This document shows positions 5,192 through 5,237 of a DNA stretch of 5,237 nucleotides, piece after piece. The position numbers and the translations under genes are program-made. Numbering within the stretch: the first letter of the stretch is position 1; every line of letters begins with the position of its first letter. Origin of the DNA: an uncultured Clostridia bacterium (GTDB lineage Bacteria; Bacillota; Clostridia; TANB77; CAG-508); the NCBI GenBank assembly GCA_934167365.1, contig CAKPKU010000088.1:1-5237 (forward strand). The letters are read 5' to 3'. The notes beneath the pieces were generated by a model. That model was not told where the DNA came from, did not search any database, and was given only the letters and a program-made list of their open reading frames with translations.

Positions 5192-5237
5192 TATTTAAAA
5201 TAAATACTTTGAGCACCTATATTGCAAATAACGATTC

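Noticed and set aside
5192..5237. A possible 3' end of another minus-strand gene at the right edge
   Set aside because: Two of the three minus-strand frames end in TAA at about 5193-5197, but the remaining 10-15 codons are too few to recognise or to choose between frames.

Overview
The window comes from a very AT-rich, low-GC Gram-positive bacterium, most likely a member of the Clostridia. Supporting signs are strong AGGAGG-type ribosome binding sites, a TTG start, sigma-A type promoters, a Fur-family regulator with two CxxC pairs, and a surface protein ending in a sortase-type sorting signal. TGG encodes Trp and TGA is used as a stop, so the genetic code is standard and Mollicutes are unlikely. 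Every gene I can support lies on the minus strand, so the window reads from right to left.

Right end (about 5237 to 4194): a promoter region with a 13-bp palindrome precedes a 238-residue membrane-anchored extracytoplasmic protein of unknown function. It is followed by a 33-residue single-helix membrane protein (4323-4222) whose stop codon sits inside a strong terminator hairpin that has a T-run on both strands. These two genes look like one small operon.

Middle (4172 to 2689): a monocistronic gene encodes a 449-residue cell-wall protein. It has a signal sequence, a cohesin-like beta domain, two Big_2 Ig-like domains joined by a Pro-Thr/Asp-Pro repeat linker, a Ser/Asn-rich stalk and a VPATG sorting signal. 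Its promoter is preceded by 11-bp direct repeats that look like a response-regulator site, and its own terminator overlaps the stop codon.

Left half (2665 to 1): a metal-uptake operon in the order Fur-family regulator (Zur-like), znuA, znuC, znuB, with gaps of only 17 to 23 nt. The last gene runs off the left edge. The operon starts from a near-consensus extended promoter. A perfect 7-1-7 palindrome, TGAAACT-N-AGTTTCA, covers the predicted transcription start, so the regulator probably represses its own operon when metal is plentiful. ZnuA would capture zinc outside the membrane, ZnuB would carry it across, and ZnuC would supply ATP hydrolysis.

The transporter is atypical in three ways. ZnuA has no lipobox cysteine. 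The usual third metal ligand of ZnuA is replaced by Gly. The conserved D-x3-H metal-gate pair of the permease is replaced by H-x3-E. I found no mobile element, CRISPR array, tRNA or rRNA. The most novel-looking parts are the altered metal-ligand set, the unknown 238-aa/33-aa pair, and the regulatory repeats.
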